Positions 8,896 through 18,860 of a DNA stretch of 64,000 bases are shown in pieces. Source of the stretch: JAICIG01 sp035532215. GTDB lineage: Bacteria > Planctomycetota > Planctomycetia > Pirellulales > JAICIG01. A program made the translations under genes and the position numbers. The number at the start of each line of letters is the position of its first letter. Position 1 is the first letter of the stretch. The notes beneath the pieces were generated by a model. It did no database searches. It was not told the DNA's origin and was given only the letters and a program-made list of their open reading frames with translations. The stretch is taken from the NCBI GenBank assembly GCA_035532215.1, contig DATKRK010000396.1, positions 1 through 64,000 of the forward strand, read 5' to 3'.

Positions 8896-11415
8896 TTACT
8901 CCCGCGTAATAAACTCGTCCAAATTCAACAACACCCGGGCCACGGCCGTCCAAGCCGCGGCGTCGGCCAGGGCAACCTCCGCCGGTCGATTGGCGGGCGC
9001 CACTTTCTTCGCGTCTTCTTCGGCCGCCGCAAACGTCTGCCGCTGACCAGCGAGCAACTGGGCCAGCCGGGCGCTTTCGACCGCCGAAGGCTCGCGGGCA
9101 AAGCAGAGCCGGAAGGCATACCGCAACCGCTCGGGATCGGCGGCCGACGGCGCCTCTTTCAAGACGCGGCAGGCCAAGCCTTGCGCCGCTTCGACGAACA
9201 CGCGGTCGTTGGCCAGCGTCAGCGCTTGCAGCGGCGTGTTCGAACGCGGCCGCCTGGTGCAGGCCGTGTTGGCGTCGGGCGCGTCGAAGGTCATCAAAAA
9301 CGGATAGGGACTCGAACGCCAGAAGTAGGTATACATGCCGCGGCGGTAGCGATCGTCGCCGCCGCTTTCTTGCCAGTACTTCACCTGCTGCGTGAAGCGG
9401 TAGATGCCTGCCGGCTGCGGCGGGTAGACGCCCGGCCCGCCGATTTCGCGAGAGAGCAGCCCGCTGGCGGCCAGCGCCGTATCGCGAATCAATTCGGCGT
9501 CGAGCCGCAACCGCGTCTGCCGGGCCAATAGCTTGTTGTTCGCGTCGCGCTCGACCAGGTCCGCGCGAAACGCCGACGACTGCCGATATGTCGCCGAAGT
9601 GACGATCATCCGGTGCAGCTTCTTCATGCTCCAGCCGCTTTGGACGAAATAGCGGGCCAGCCAGTCGAGCAACTCAGGGTGCGTTGGCGCGCTGCCTTGC
9701 GTGCCGAAATCATTTTCGGTCTCGACGATCCCCTGGCCGAAGTGTTGCAGCCAGATGCGGTTGACGACCACCCGCGGCGTGAGCGGGTTCTGCGGATCGA
9801 CCAGCCAGCGGGCCAAATCGAGCCGGTTGGCCTCGGCGCCGGCCGGCTCGATCGGCGGCAGCACGGCGGGCGTCGCCGGCTTGACGCGGGCGCCGGGCCG
9901 CAGGAAGTCGCCGCGAATGTGAATGAACGTCTCCCGCGGCTGCGGTCGCTCTTTCATCACCAGCGTGGTCGTGATCGCCGCGGCAAGCTGCTTCTGCCGC
10001 TCCTTGAATTCGCCGTATTGCGCCGCGATGGCGACGCGCTCCGCATCGATCTTCTTGAATTCCTCGAAGAGCAGCTTCTTTTGCTCCTCGGTCCGCTCGC
10101 CGGCGGGGACGGCGGCGGCTTGCTTGATCGCGTCCGAGACGCTCTGCGCGGCCGGATCGGCGAGGAGCTTGCGCTCCCAGTCGACCTGCCGCACGCCGAG
10201 GTTCGCGTCCACCTCCATGATCCGCTTTTCGAGCTGCGCAATCTCGGCCAACAGCGCCGGCTGCTCCTTGGCCTGCTGTTGCGTGGGCACGGGCAAGGTC
10301 GGTTCGTCGGCGCCGTTCATGAGTGCGAAGAGCTGATAGAACTCGCGCTGCGAGATCGGGTCGTACTTGTGATCGTGGCAGCGGGCGCAGCCGAGCGTCA
10401 GCCCCAGAAAGACGGCGCCGGTCGTGCTCACCCGATCTACGACGCTCTCGACGCGGAACTGCTCGGGGTCGGTCCCTCCTTCCTCGTTGCGCAGCGTGTT
10501 GCGGTGGAAGCCGGTGGCGATCCGCTGTTCGAGCGTGGCCTCGGGCAGCATGTCGCCCGCGACCTGCTCGATCGTAAACCGATCGAATGGCATGTCGCGG
10601 CCGATGGCGTCGATCACCCAGTCGCGATATTTCCAGATCGAGCGGCCGCCGTCGATCGTGTAACCGTTCGAGTCGGCGTAGCGCGCCTGGTCGAGCCAGT
10701 GCCGGGCCCAACGCTCGGCGTAGTGCGGCGAACCGAGCAACCGATCGACGAGCTGCTCGTAAGCGTCGGAATTCGGGTCGTTCACGAACGCCTCGATTTC
10801 GGCCGGCGACGGGGGCAAGCCGACCAGATCGAGCGACAGCCGGCGAATCAGCGTCACGCGGTCGGCCTCGCGCGCCGGTTTGACCGATGCCGCGTCGAGC
10901 CGGGCCAGAATCAAGGCGTCGATCGGATTGCGCACCCACGCGGGCGTCGAGACCTGCGGAATTGCCGGCTGAGCCAGCGGCTGGTAAGCCCAGTGCTTGT
11001 TGGCGGCCGCTTTCGGGGCGGCCGGCGCATCGTCGGCGGGTCGCTTCGCCCCCTGGTCGATCCAGGCCTTGAATAAAGTGATTTCGGCCTCCGCCAGCGG
11101 CGGGCCTTTGGGCGGCATCTTTTCGACGTCCTTGGCGCCGGAGAGGGCCGCAACGAGCAGGCTTTCGCCGCTTTTGCCTGCGACGATCGCAGCGCCGCTG
11201 TAGCCCCCTTCGATGGCGGCCGCGACCGTATCGAGCCGCAAGCCCGACTTCTGCACGTCGGGGCCGTGGCACTCGTAGCAGCGCTTGGCCAACAGCGGCT
11301 GGATGTCCTGGCGATAATCGACCGGCCGAGCGCCGGCAGGCTCGGCCGCCGCGGCAAAATCGAGATGAGAACTCGCCGCCAGGCAGAACAGACATCCGAG
11401 CAAGCAGCTCCTCAT
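8896..11415 (-). CDS. PSD1 / planctomycete cytochrome c protein (DUF1549-DUF1553)
   Basis: An exported 839-residue protein. It has a signal peptide (MRSCLLGCLFCLAASSH), a planctomycete cytochrome c domain with heme-binding CYECH near residue 46, and a DUF1549 domain (LSLDLVGLPPSPAEIEAF region). A second CxxCH (CARCH near 345), a coiled-coil insert with many Glu/Lys/Gln (about 380-470) and a C-terminal DUF1553 domain (NDFGTQGSAPTHPELLDWL) complete it. Start 11415 is chosen because the signal peptide begins there; a longer frame upstream is unlike a leader. The first gene of a pair with the DUF1501 gene downstream. A periplasmic redox or hydrolytic role is inferred; no biochemistry is established for the family. 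Confidence 0.92.
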   Translation of the reverse strand: MRSCLLGCLFCLAASSHLDFAAAAEPAGARPVDYRQDIQPLLAKRCYECHGPDVQKSGLRLDTVAAAIEGGYSGAAIVAGKSGESLLVAALSGAKDVEKMPPKGPPLAEAEITLFKAWIDQGAKRPADDAPAAPKAAANKHWAYQPLAQPAIPQVSTPAWVRNPIDALILARLDAASVKPAREADRVTLIRRLSLDLVGLPPSPAEIEAFVNDPNSDAYEQLVDRLLGSPHYAERWARHWLDQARYADSNGYTIDGGRSIWKYRDWVIDAIGRDMPFDRFTIEQVAGDMLPEATLEQRIATGFHRNTLRNEEGGTDPEQFRVESVVDRVSTTGAVFLGLTLGCARCHDHKYDPISQREFYQLFALMNGADEPTLPVPTQQQAKEQPALLAEIAQLEKRIMEVDANLGVRQVDWERKLLADPAAQSVSDAIKQAAAVPAGERTEEQKKLLFEEFKKIDAERVAIAAQYGEFKERQKQLAAAITTTLVMKERPQPRETFIHIRGDFLRPGARVKPATPAVLPPIEPAGAEANRLDLARWLVDPQNPLTPRVVVNRIWLQHFGQGIVETENDFGTQGSAPTHPELLDWLARYFVQSGWSMKKLHRMIVTSATYRQSSAFRADLVERDANNKLLARQTRLRLDAELIRDTALAASGLLSREIGGPGVYPPQPAGIYRFTQQVKYWQESGGDDRYRRGMYTYFWRSSPYPFLMTFDAPDANTACTRRPRSNTPLQALTLANDRVFVEAAQGLACRVLKEAPSAADPERLRYAFRLCFAREPSAVESARLAQLLAGQRQTFAAAEEDAKKVAPANRPAEVALADAAAWTAVARVLLNLDEFITRE

Positions 11416-13091
11416 CGGCACGACTCTCGGGGGCGAACAGGGCGGAGGTTTCCTAGGCAGGACCGATGGCGACGATCCTCGCCTCTCATCGGCAATTCTT
11501 GATCTTAAGAGATCGGCGGCGAGGTCGCAAGAAAATAGGGCTCGCCCGGCACGGGGAACGTTGGGCGCCAAGCCGATTTGAAGTTAGAATCGCACTGCGG
11601 CTAGTTCCAGCCTGGATTTTCGGGCGTCCGTCGACTCTGACAAGGGCTCACGCGGAGCCGCGGAGCCGCAGAGAGGCGGGATTGATAGCGAAGATGGCCA
11701 ACCACGGATGGCACGGATGATTCGAGTTTTTTTATCAGTGCAATCCATACTACAAACGTTCTATTTCTCCGCGTCCCGCGAAGATTCATGGGGCGCTTTT
11801 GGCGGAGGCGAGCCACGGATGAAACACGGATCGAGCACGGATCGGATATGGTGTTTTCCAATTCGGCTCCTCACCGGCGTCTCACTTACCAACGCCACGT
11901 TGATTTGCCCGGCAATGCCTTGGAAAACGCAACCCCAACCCTGCTAAGGGGCGATAAAACCACTCATAGATTCTGCGGAAGAGCCTCATTCTGCATTTCA
12001 TCCGTGTTTCATCCGTGTTCCATCCGTGGCTCAATGGGTTGCGGCCGAAGGCGGCGCTGGGAAATCCGTGGTTCATGAAAGGCTGGTTCAATCGAAGATG
12101 GCCAACTTGGCCCGCCACCTTCTGCGGGCTTGCCATCCAATGCGTCTTCAACCGGTATCTGGGGCGCTTGCGTCGCGAGGGGCTCACGCGGAGCCGCGGA
12201 GCCGCAGAGAGGCGGGATTCATAGTCGAAGATGGCCAACCACGGATGGCACGGATGGCACGGATGTTCCTTTATCAGTGCAATCCATGAAATCCGTGGTT
12301 CATAAAAAGGCTGGTTCCATCGAAGATGGCCAACTCCGCTCGGGCAAAATGGAAGACGGCCAACTGGCCAACTCGTCTTCGGTCGGTCGACCCGTTTCAG
12401 CCATTTTCGCCCTCGATCATCTCCTCTGCGTCTCCGCGGCTCCGCGTGAGACCCTCCGGTTTGCGATCTGCGTGTGAAGTTTGGGCTTTCCCGAAGATGG
12501 CCAAATCCGCCCGATCGCCTTGGAGCTTGGAACGATCTCACGACCAAGATGGCCAACGCCGGCCGGCAAGGTGGCTCACGCGGAGCCGCGGAGACGCAGA
12601 GAGGCGGGATTCATAGTCGAAGATGGCCAACCACGGATCACACGGATGGCACGGATGTTCCTTTATCAGTGTGATCCGTGAAATCCGTGGTTCATGAAAG
12701 GCTGGTTCCATCGAAGATGGCCAACTTGGCTCGGACAAAATGGAAGACGGCCAACTCGTCTTCGGTCGGTCGACCCGTTTCAGCCATTTTCGCCCTCGAT
12801 CATCTCCTCTGCGTCTCCGCGGCTCCGCGTGAGACCCTCCGGTTTGCGATCTGCGTGTGAAGTTTGGGCTTTCCCGAAGGTGGCCAAATCCGCCCGATCG
12901 CCTTGGAGCTTGGAACGATCTCACGACCAAGATGGCCAACTTCGCGCAGACGCCTACCGGGGGGCTGACGCCCCCCGCTCGCCGAAGATGGATGGCCGCG
13001 GCGTCGAACCCCATAGCCAATCCGGGGCCAATTCGGCACAATGGGCGGCAAATCACTGTTTCAGAAGCCATTGTCAGTGTGAGAAAAGCCC
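11416..13091. repeat. 1.7-kb gene-free block of duplicated repeats
   Basis: No open frame here looks like a protein; frames on both strands change reading at each repeat unit. The block contains a unit of about 392 bp present twice in tandem (12181 onward and 12573 onward, roughly 90% alike by eye) and a partial copy at 11645. Recurring words are GAAGATGGCCAAC (about a dozen near-exact copies), GGAGCCGCGGAG with its complement CTCCGCGGCTCC, and CACGGATGGCACGG. A further inverted pair of (CACGGAT)n-like arms lies at 11813-11850 and 11995-12032. The block separates the divergent cytochrome and enolase genes, whose promoters must lie at its edges. Confidence 0.85.
12181..12956. repeat. Tandem duplication, unit about 392 bp, two copies
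   Basis: Unit 1 begins GGCTCACGCGGAGCC at 12181 and unit 2 at 12573. Both run through the same order of landmarks: CGGAG words, GATGGCCAACCACGG, a TTTATCAGTG segment, GGCTGGTTCCATCGAAG, the GGTCGGTCGACCCG palindrome, CTCCTCTGCGTCTCCG and TTGGAGCTTGGAACG. Small indels distinguish them, for example an extra GGCCAACT in unit 1. Unit 2 ends near 12956 where the sequence becomes unique. Confidence 0.8.
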
Positions 13092-14387
13092 ATGAATTCG
13101 CAAATCATCGATATCCACGGCCGCCAAATTCTCGATAGCCGCGGCAATCCCACGATCGAGGTCGACGTCCGGTTGGCCGACGGGTCGTTCGGTCGGGCCG
13201 CCGTGCCCAGCGGCGCCAGCACGGGCGTTCACGAAGCCTGGGAGCTGCGCGACGGCGACGCGAGCCAGTTCCTGGGCAAGGGGGTCAGCAAAGCGGTCGA
13301 CCACGTGAACGAGGATATCGCCGACGCCCTGATCGGCCAGGACGCGTTGGAGCAGGCCGAAATCGACGCCCTGATGATCAAGCTCGACGGCACGCCGAAC
13401 AAAAAGCAGCTCGGCGCCAATGCCATCTTGGGCGTTTCGCTGGCCAATGCCCACGCGGCGGCCGCCTACTGCGGACTGCCGCTGTTCCGCTACTTGGGAG
13501 GCGCCGGCGCTCGGTTGCTGCCGGCGCCGATGATGAACATCGTCAACGGCGGCGCCCACGCCGACAACAAGGTCGACGTCCAGGAATTCATGGTCATGCC
13601 GCTGGGCTTCGACTCGTTCAGCGACGCCCTGCGCTGCGGCGCCGAAATCTTCCACAATCTGAAGAAGGTGCTGCAGAAGAAAGGCTACAAGACGGCCGTT
13701 GGCGACGAAGGCGGTTTCGCCCCCGACCTGGGCAGCAATGCCGAGGCGCTCGACCTGATCGTCGAGGCTGTCGGCCAGGCGGGCTACAAGCTCGGCCGCG
13801 GCGAACAGGTGGGCATCGCCGTAGACGTCGCTGCCAACGAACTCTTCGACGCCAAGCAAAAGACCTACTCCATGGACGGCCGCTCGCTCGACGCCGCCGG
13901 CATGGTCGACTTGCTGGCCGGCTGGGTCGCGAAATACCCGATCTGCTCGATCGAAGACGCTTGCAGCGAGGACGATTGGGATGGCTGGAAGCTGCTCACC
14001 GACAAGCTGGGCTCGAAGGTGCAGCTCGTCGGCGACGACCTGTTCGTCACGAACACCCAGCGGTTGCAAGACGGCATCGACCGCGGCATCGCCAACAGCA
14101 TCCTGATCAAGGTCAACCAGATCGGCTCGCTGACTGAAACAATCGAGGCCATCCAGCTCGCCCACCGCAACGGCTACACGAGCGTCACCAGCCATCGCAG
14201 CGGCGAGACCGAAGACGCCACGATCGCCGACCTGGCCGTCGCGCTCGGGACCGGCCAGATCAAAACCGGCTCGCTCTCGCGCACCGACCGCACGGCCAAG
14301 TACAACCAGTTGCTGCGGATCGAAGAGATCCTGGGCGAATCGGCGATCTACGCCGGCCGGCTGTTTCCGAACTGGGTGAAGAAATAG
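13092..14387 (+). CDS. eno: Enolase (phosphopyruvate hydratase)
   Basis: Converts 2-phosphoglycerate to phosphoenolpyruvate in glycolysis; cytoplasmic, Mg-dependent and also part of RNA degradosomes in some bacteria. The 431-residue protein is full length. It opens with ILDSRGNPTIEVDV and carries GDEGGFAPDL, the metal-binding SIEDACSEDDW, the LIKVNQIGSLTET signature with the catalytic lysine, and SHRSGETEDATIADLAVAL. ATG 13092 has a purine-rich GAGAAAAG upstream. It stands alone between the repeat block and a family B repeat, so it is probably monocistronic. Confidence 0.98.
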   Translation: MNSQIIDIHGRQILDSRGNPTIEVDVRLADGSFGRAAVPSGASTGVHEAWELRDGDASQFLGKGVSKAVDHVNEDIADALIGQDALEQAEIDALMIKLDGTPNKKQLGANAILGVSLANAHAAAAYCGLPLFRYLGGAGARLLPAPMMNIVNGGAHADNKVDVQEFMVMPLGFDSFSDALRCGAEIFHNLKKVLQKKGYKTAVGDEGGFAPDLGSNAEALDLIVEAVGQAGYKLGRGEQVGIAVDVAANELFDAKQKTYSMDGRSLDAAGMVDLLAGWVAKYPICSIEDACSEDDWDGWKLLTDKLGSKVQLVGDDLFVTNTQRLQDGIDRGIANSILIKVNQIGSLTETIEAIQLAHRNGYTSVTSHRSGETEDATIADLAVALGTGQIKTGSLSRTDRTAKYNQLLRIEEILGESAIYAGRLFPNWVKK

Positions 14388-14399
14388 CGGCGACCATGC

Positions 14400-14450
14400 G
14401 TAGGTCAGGCTTTCCAGCCTGACGGGCGTCAGGCTAAAAGCCTGACCTAC
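14400..14450. repeat. Family B repeat after enolase
   Basis: GTAGGTCAGGCTTTCCAGCC and its reverse complement form a stem, with outer GTAGGTCAGGCT / AGCCTGACCTAC arms and an inner TCAGGCT unit. It is the same family as 8855-8891. It could act as a bidirectional transcription end for the convergent enolase and 14481 genes, but it lacks a T tract. Confidence 0.75.
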
Positions 14451-14480
14451 GCACCGTGCAACCCAAGGGAACGAGCGCAG

Positions 14481-15332
14481 CTATTTGGCAATAAAGGCCG
14501 CGTAGGGTTTGTCCCGGCGGCCATAGACCTCGCGGCCCTCGAGCTCGGGCGCTTCCCAGACTCGCGCGCCGCGGTAAGACGCCGATAACCCGACGCTCGT
14601 CATCCGCGCGAACGCATAGTGCCAGGCATAGGCCGATTCCGAGCGTCGCGCTTCCAAAACCACGAGCGCCTCGGGATCGGTGGCCTCGACGAGCGCGAAG
14701 ATCGCTCCATCGAGGATCTCGCCCTTGGCGGACGGGTATCGGTAGATCGGCTTGGTGAGCAAGCGGAGCGTTCGCGTCACGCCGTCGCGAGTCGTCTTTT
14801 CGCCCGCGAAATCCTGGGCCAGGCGGCGCATTTGCCGCAGGCGCCGCCCGGCAGTCTCGGCGGGCGCTTCGGCGCCTTTTGCGAGTTCTGGCGATAACAA
14901 ACCCATGCCCGGCGCCCAACGGTAAGGCCCGTCCGCCGTAATCGGGCCGTTTGCAAGCGAGCACCATTCATGTTGTTCGTGCTTGCGGCCGGCTTTGTCG
15001 TAGTACTCGTTCAGAGAAACAACGGCCGCCGGCAGACCCGCATCCGTCCAAAGGAAGATCTCGCCGTGACCCTGCGCGGAGTCCAAGGGGTTCGTCCAGC
15101 GCAGGACAGGCTCGGCGAGAAGCGAGAGTTTTCGCTGGCCATCGTCGCCCGCCCGCAGCTCATAACTTTCGGCGGTCGCTTTGGCGTAGGCGGCGAACTC
15201 CTTGGCGTCGTCCGATTGTGTGCCGGCTTCACGTTTGGGCTTGTCAGGCGCCTCGCCTTCGCACCGCGACGCCGAAAATGCGACAACTATCGGCAACGCG
15301 TAGGTCGTCAGAGCACGGATTGCGTTTCTCAT
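14481..15332 (-). CDS. Exported protein of unknown function
   Basis: A protein of about 283 residues with an N-terminal signal sequence (RALTTYALPIVVAFSAS followed by a Cys that is not in a clean lipobox). I do not recognise the mature domain. It has alternating beta-rich stretches, for example LRWTNPLDSAQGHGEIFLW, GAIFALVEATDPEALVVLEAR and YAWHYAFARMTS. This resembles exported planctomycete proteins that sit beside sulfatases or cytochromes, but no function follows. Start ATG 15332 places the signal peptide correctly; ATG 15350 adds six residues. A small palindrome (AAGAC-GTTTT-GTCTT, 15353-15367) lies just upstream and may be an operator. It converges on enolase. Confidence 0.7.
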   Translation of the reverse strand: MRNAIRALTTYALPIVVAFSASRCEGEAPDKPKREAGTQSDDAKEFAAYAKATAESYELRAGDDGQRKLSLLAEPVLRWTNPLDSAQGHGEIFLWTDAGLPAAVVSLNEYYDKAGRKHEQHEWCSLANGPITADGPYRWAPGMGLLSPELAKGAEAPAETAGRRLRQMRRLAQDFAGEKTTRDGVTRTLRLLTKPIYRYPSAKGEILDGAIFALVEATDPEALVVLEARRSESAYAWHYAFARMTSVGLSASYRGARVWEAPELEGREVYGRRDKPYAAFIAK

Positions 15333-15350
15333 GCTGGGCGTCCTTTTCAA

Positions 15351-15838
15351 ATAAGACGTTTTGTCTTAAATAAGATAATAGTGGCCGCATGCGGCCGAGT
15401 CAATCCGCGAGGTTTTGCGGTGGTGATACCATTTGATGCTCTGTCCCGAAAAAATCGGAACGCATCTTCGCCGGGTCTGCAAGTAATGACTGCCACCAGC
15501 TTTAGCTGGTGGTCGCCGTCTCTCAAGAACTCTTTTTCCAGCCGGCTTTAGCCGGCTTTTCTGGGGCATCGGCAGCCGGCTAAAGCCGGCTTACAACAAA
15601 TCATATTGGAGGCGCTGACCACCAGCTAAAGCTGGTGGCAAACAATCCACGCACTTTTTCTTTACGCAGTCTCAAACGGCATCAGTACGGGTTTTGCAAG
15701 CGGGCGTTCCTGGCCCAGCCAACGTCGGTTGACATCCGCTCGCCCATCGGGCCATGATGAAGTTGGAGAGCGAACCGGCCGGTTCGAGCTCGCCGCTTCA
15801 TTTCTCGACTGCCATTGCCGCGATCAGTGGCGCCAAGC
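15351..15838. other. Intergenic region with family A repeat
   Basis: A 488-bp divergent spacer. It begins with AT-rich sequence, including the AAGAC-GTTTT-GTCTT palindrome (15353-15367), a reasonable promoter region for the minus-strand gene. The centre is the family A element at 15491-15640. The remainder shows no gene. Confidence 0.6.
15491..15640. repeat. Family A nested palindrome, copy 2
   Basis: TGCCACCAGCTTTAGCTGGT starts the left arm and ACCAGCTAAAGCTGGTGGCA ends the right arm. The inner pair is AGCCGGCTTTAGCCGGCT and AGCCGGCTAAAGCCGGCT. It has the same architecture as 8685-8846, with a different spacer. Confidence 0.85.
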
Positions 15839-16204
15839 ATGAACTCCTCGCCCTCGCCGCCACCGTCGAAGCCGCTCAGCGATTCGCCGCTGTTTTGGCT
15901 GCTGCTGTTCGGCGGCATGGCGCTGGCGATGGCGGCGGTGATCCAGCCCAAGTTCGCCCAGCGCGAAGCCCGGCTGGAGCGGATGTACCATTCGCGCCAG
16001 TTGGCCTCCGAACGCTCGGCGTCGAAAGCCAGCGGAGCGGAATCGGAAGCCGTTCCGCCGGCCTCTGCGACGCCGGCATATCAAACGGGCGAACCGATCG
16101 TCACGCTGCGATCGCTGATGTTCTTGCTCGCCGCGGTGCTGCTGGCCGCGTCGATTGCGCTCTTGTTCGTTCGCCGCGGCCAGGCTTCGGGGCATGAGAC
16201 ATGA
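15839..16204 (+). CDS. Small two-helix membrane protein, unknown
   Basis: A 121-residue protein. Residues about 17-35 (FWLLLFGGMALAMAAVI) and 91-112 (SLMFLLAAVLLAASIALLF) are hydrophobic helices. They flank a charged, partly low-complexity stretch with RERLERM-like and SASKASGAESEA segments. No catalytic motif is visible. Its stop codon overlaps the ATG of the next gene (ATGA), so the two are translationally coupled and probably form a membrane pair. The ATG at 15839 is preferred over an upstream in-frame ATG because hydrophobic segment spacing then matches similar planctomycete proteins; ribosome-site support is weak. Confidence 0.65.
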   Translation: MNSSPSPPPSKPLSDSPLFWLLLFGGMALAMAAVIQPKFAQREARLERMYHSRQLASERSASKASGAESEAVPPASATPAYQTGEPIVTLRSLMFLLAAVLLAASIALLFVRRGQASGHET

Positions 16205-16758
16205 GTTGGCTATTCGAAGACCCGACGCCGTTGATCGTCGTCGGCGTGCTGATCGAGGGGCTGCTGGCCGTGGTCTTCGTCAACACGCGGCAGCTCAAGG
16301 CGGCGGCGGCGATGGCCGGCGTGCTCGTTCTCGTGCTGGCCGGGCTGGCGGTCGAGCAGGTCGTCGTCACCGATTACGAGCGGATCGAAGCGGCGCTCGA
16401 CGGCACGGCCCGCTCGCTGCGCGCCAACGACGTTCCGGGCTTGCTCGCGCACATCGATCCGCAGGCCGCCGGCATGCGGCAAAACGCCGAAACCAACTTG
16501 CGCCGAGCCCGCATCAGAGACGCCAAGGTCAAAGACCTGAAGGTCCAATTTCATCGCCTGACCAGCCCGCCGACGGCCGAGGCGGAATTCATCGGCAACA
16601 TCAAAGGCAGTTTTCAAAGCGGCATTGACGTCGGCGAAGGGACGATCATCCGGCGGTTCCACATCAAATTCGTCCGCCGCGGCGACGACTGGCTGATGAC
16701 CGCCTACGAAGACCTCGGCCCGCCGATCGGGCCGGGGCGGCTGCGCGACGAAGAATAG
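16201..16758 (+). CDS. Membrane-anchored protein with NTF2-like C-terminal domain
   Basis: A 185-residue protein. Two hydrophobic helices (about 9-28 and 33-52) are followed by a soluble domain starting near VVVTDYERIEAALDGTARSLRANDVPGLLAHI and ending in strands such as RRFHIKFVRRGDDWLMTAYED. That helix-then-curved-sheet pattern is typical of NTF2/SnoaL-like folds; no active-site residues can be named. It is coupled to the preceding gene by an ATGA overlap, and the two may form a complex. Function unknown. Confidence 0.7.
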   Translation: MSWLFEDPTPLIVVGVLIEGLLAVVFVNTRQLKAAAAMAGVLVLVLAGLAVEQVVVTDYERIEAALDGTARSLRANDVPGLLAHIDPQAAGMRQNAETNLRRARIRDAKVKDLKVQFHRLTSPPTAEAEFIGNIKGSFQSGIDVGEGTIIRRFHIKFVRRGDDWLMTAYEDLGPPIGPGRLRDEE

Positions 16759-16827
16759 GCTGTCGGGGGCGGGTCGAAATTGCGCCACACAGACCCGAAG
16801 AATCCAGCACGGCCTTCGGCCGCAACC

Positions 16828-16883
16828 AAAGTCGCTTTTCGCTCCGCGAAAAAATGTCTTTTCGCGGAGCGAAAAGCGACTTT
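16828..16883. terminator. Long perfect hairpin between the membrane pair and ilvD
   Basis: AAAGTCGCTTTTCGCTCCGC and its continuation form a 24-base arm that is fully complementary to 16860-16883, with an eight-base loop. No long T run follows, so it may be a terminator for the membrane-protein pair, an RNA processing site, or a further interspersed repeat. It lies about 160 bases before ilvD. Confidence 0.5.
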
Positions 16884-17045
16884 CTGAACCGTGATTTTAA
16901 GGTTCACACCGCGGAACTCGGCTTGACCCACAGGACGAAATCTTGTCGGCCCGCAACGAACGCACCTCTTGCCGCGCCCTTGCCGACAGGCGGAATTTGT
17001 GCTCTTTAGATAGATTCCCCGCGTCGCGATTTTTCGGAGTTTCCC

Positions 17046-18725
<1,680 letters not shown>

Positions 18726-18860
18726 GCGCCAAGAAGTCCTCTCGCGCCACAACAAGCTTGCGTCTCGACGGCGCGTACCTCAGAATGTGAACGGGACGAA
18801 TTCGCGGCGAGGCAGAAGGCGCCGAAAGGGGCAGTTGATCCATTCTCGGGGGTGCTGGCA

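Noticed and set aside
9613..11076. Long plus-strand open frame opposite the PSD1 gene
   Set aside because: Shadow frame of the cytochrome-domain protein; composition dominated by Arg, Leu and Gly and no family signature.
11600..13071. Several overlapping frames of 60-220 residues in the repeat block
   Set aside because: They repeat the same Arg/Trp-rich peptides in different frames because the DNA itself is repeated; none has a start context or conserved fold.
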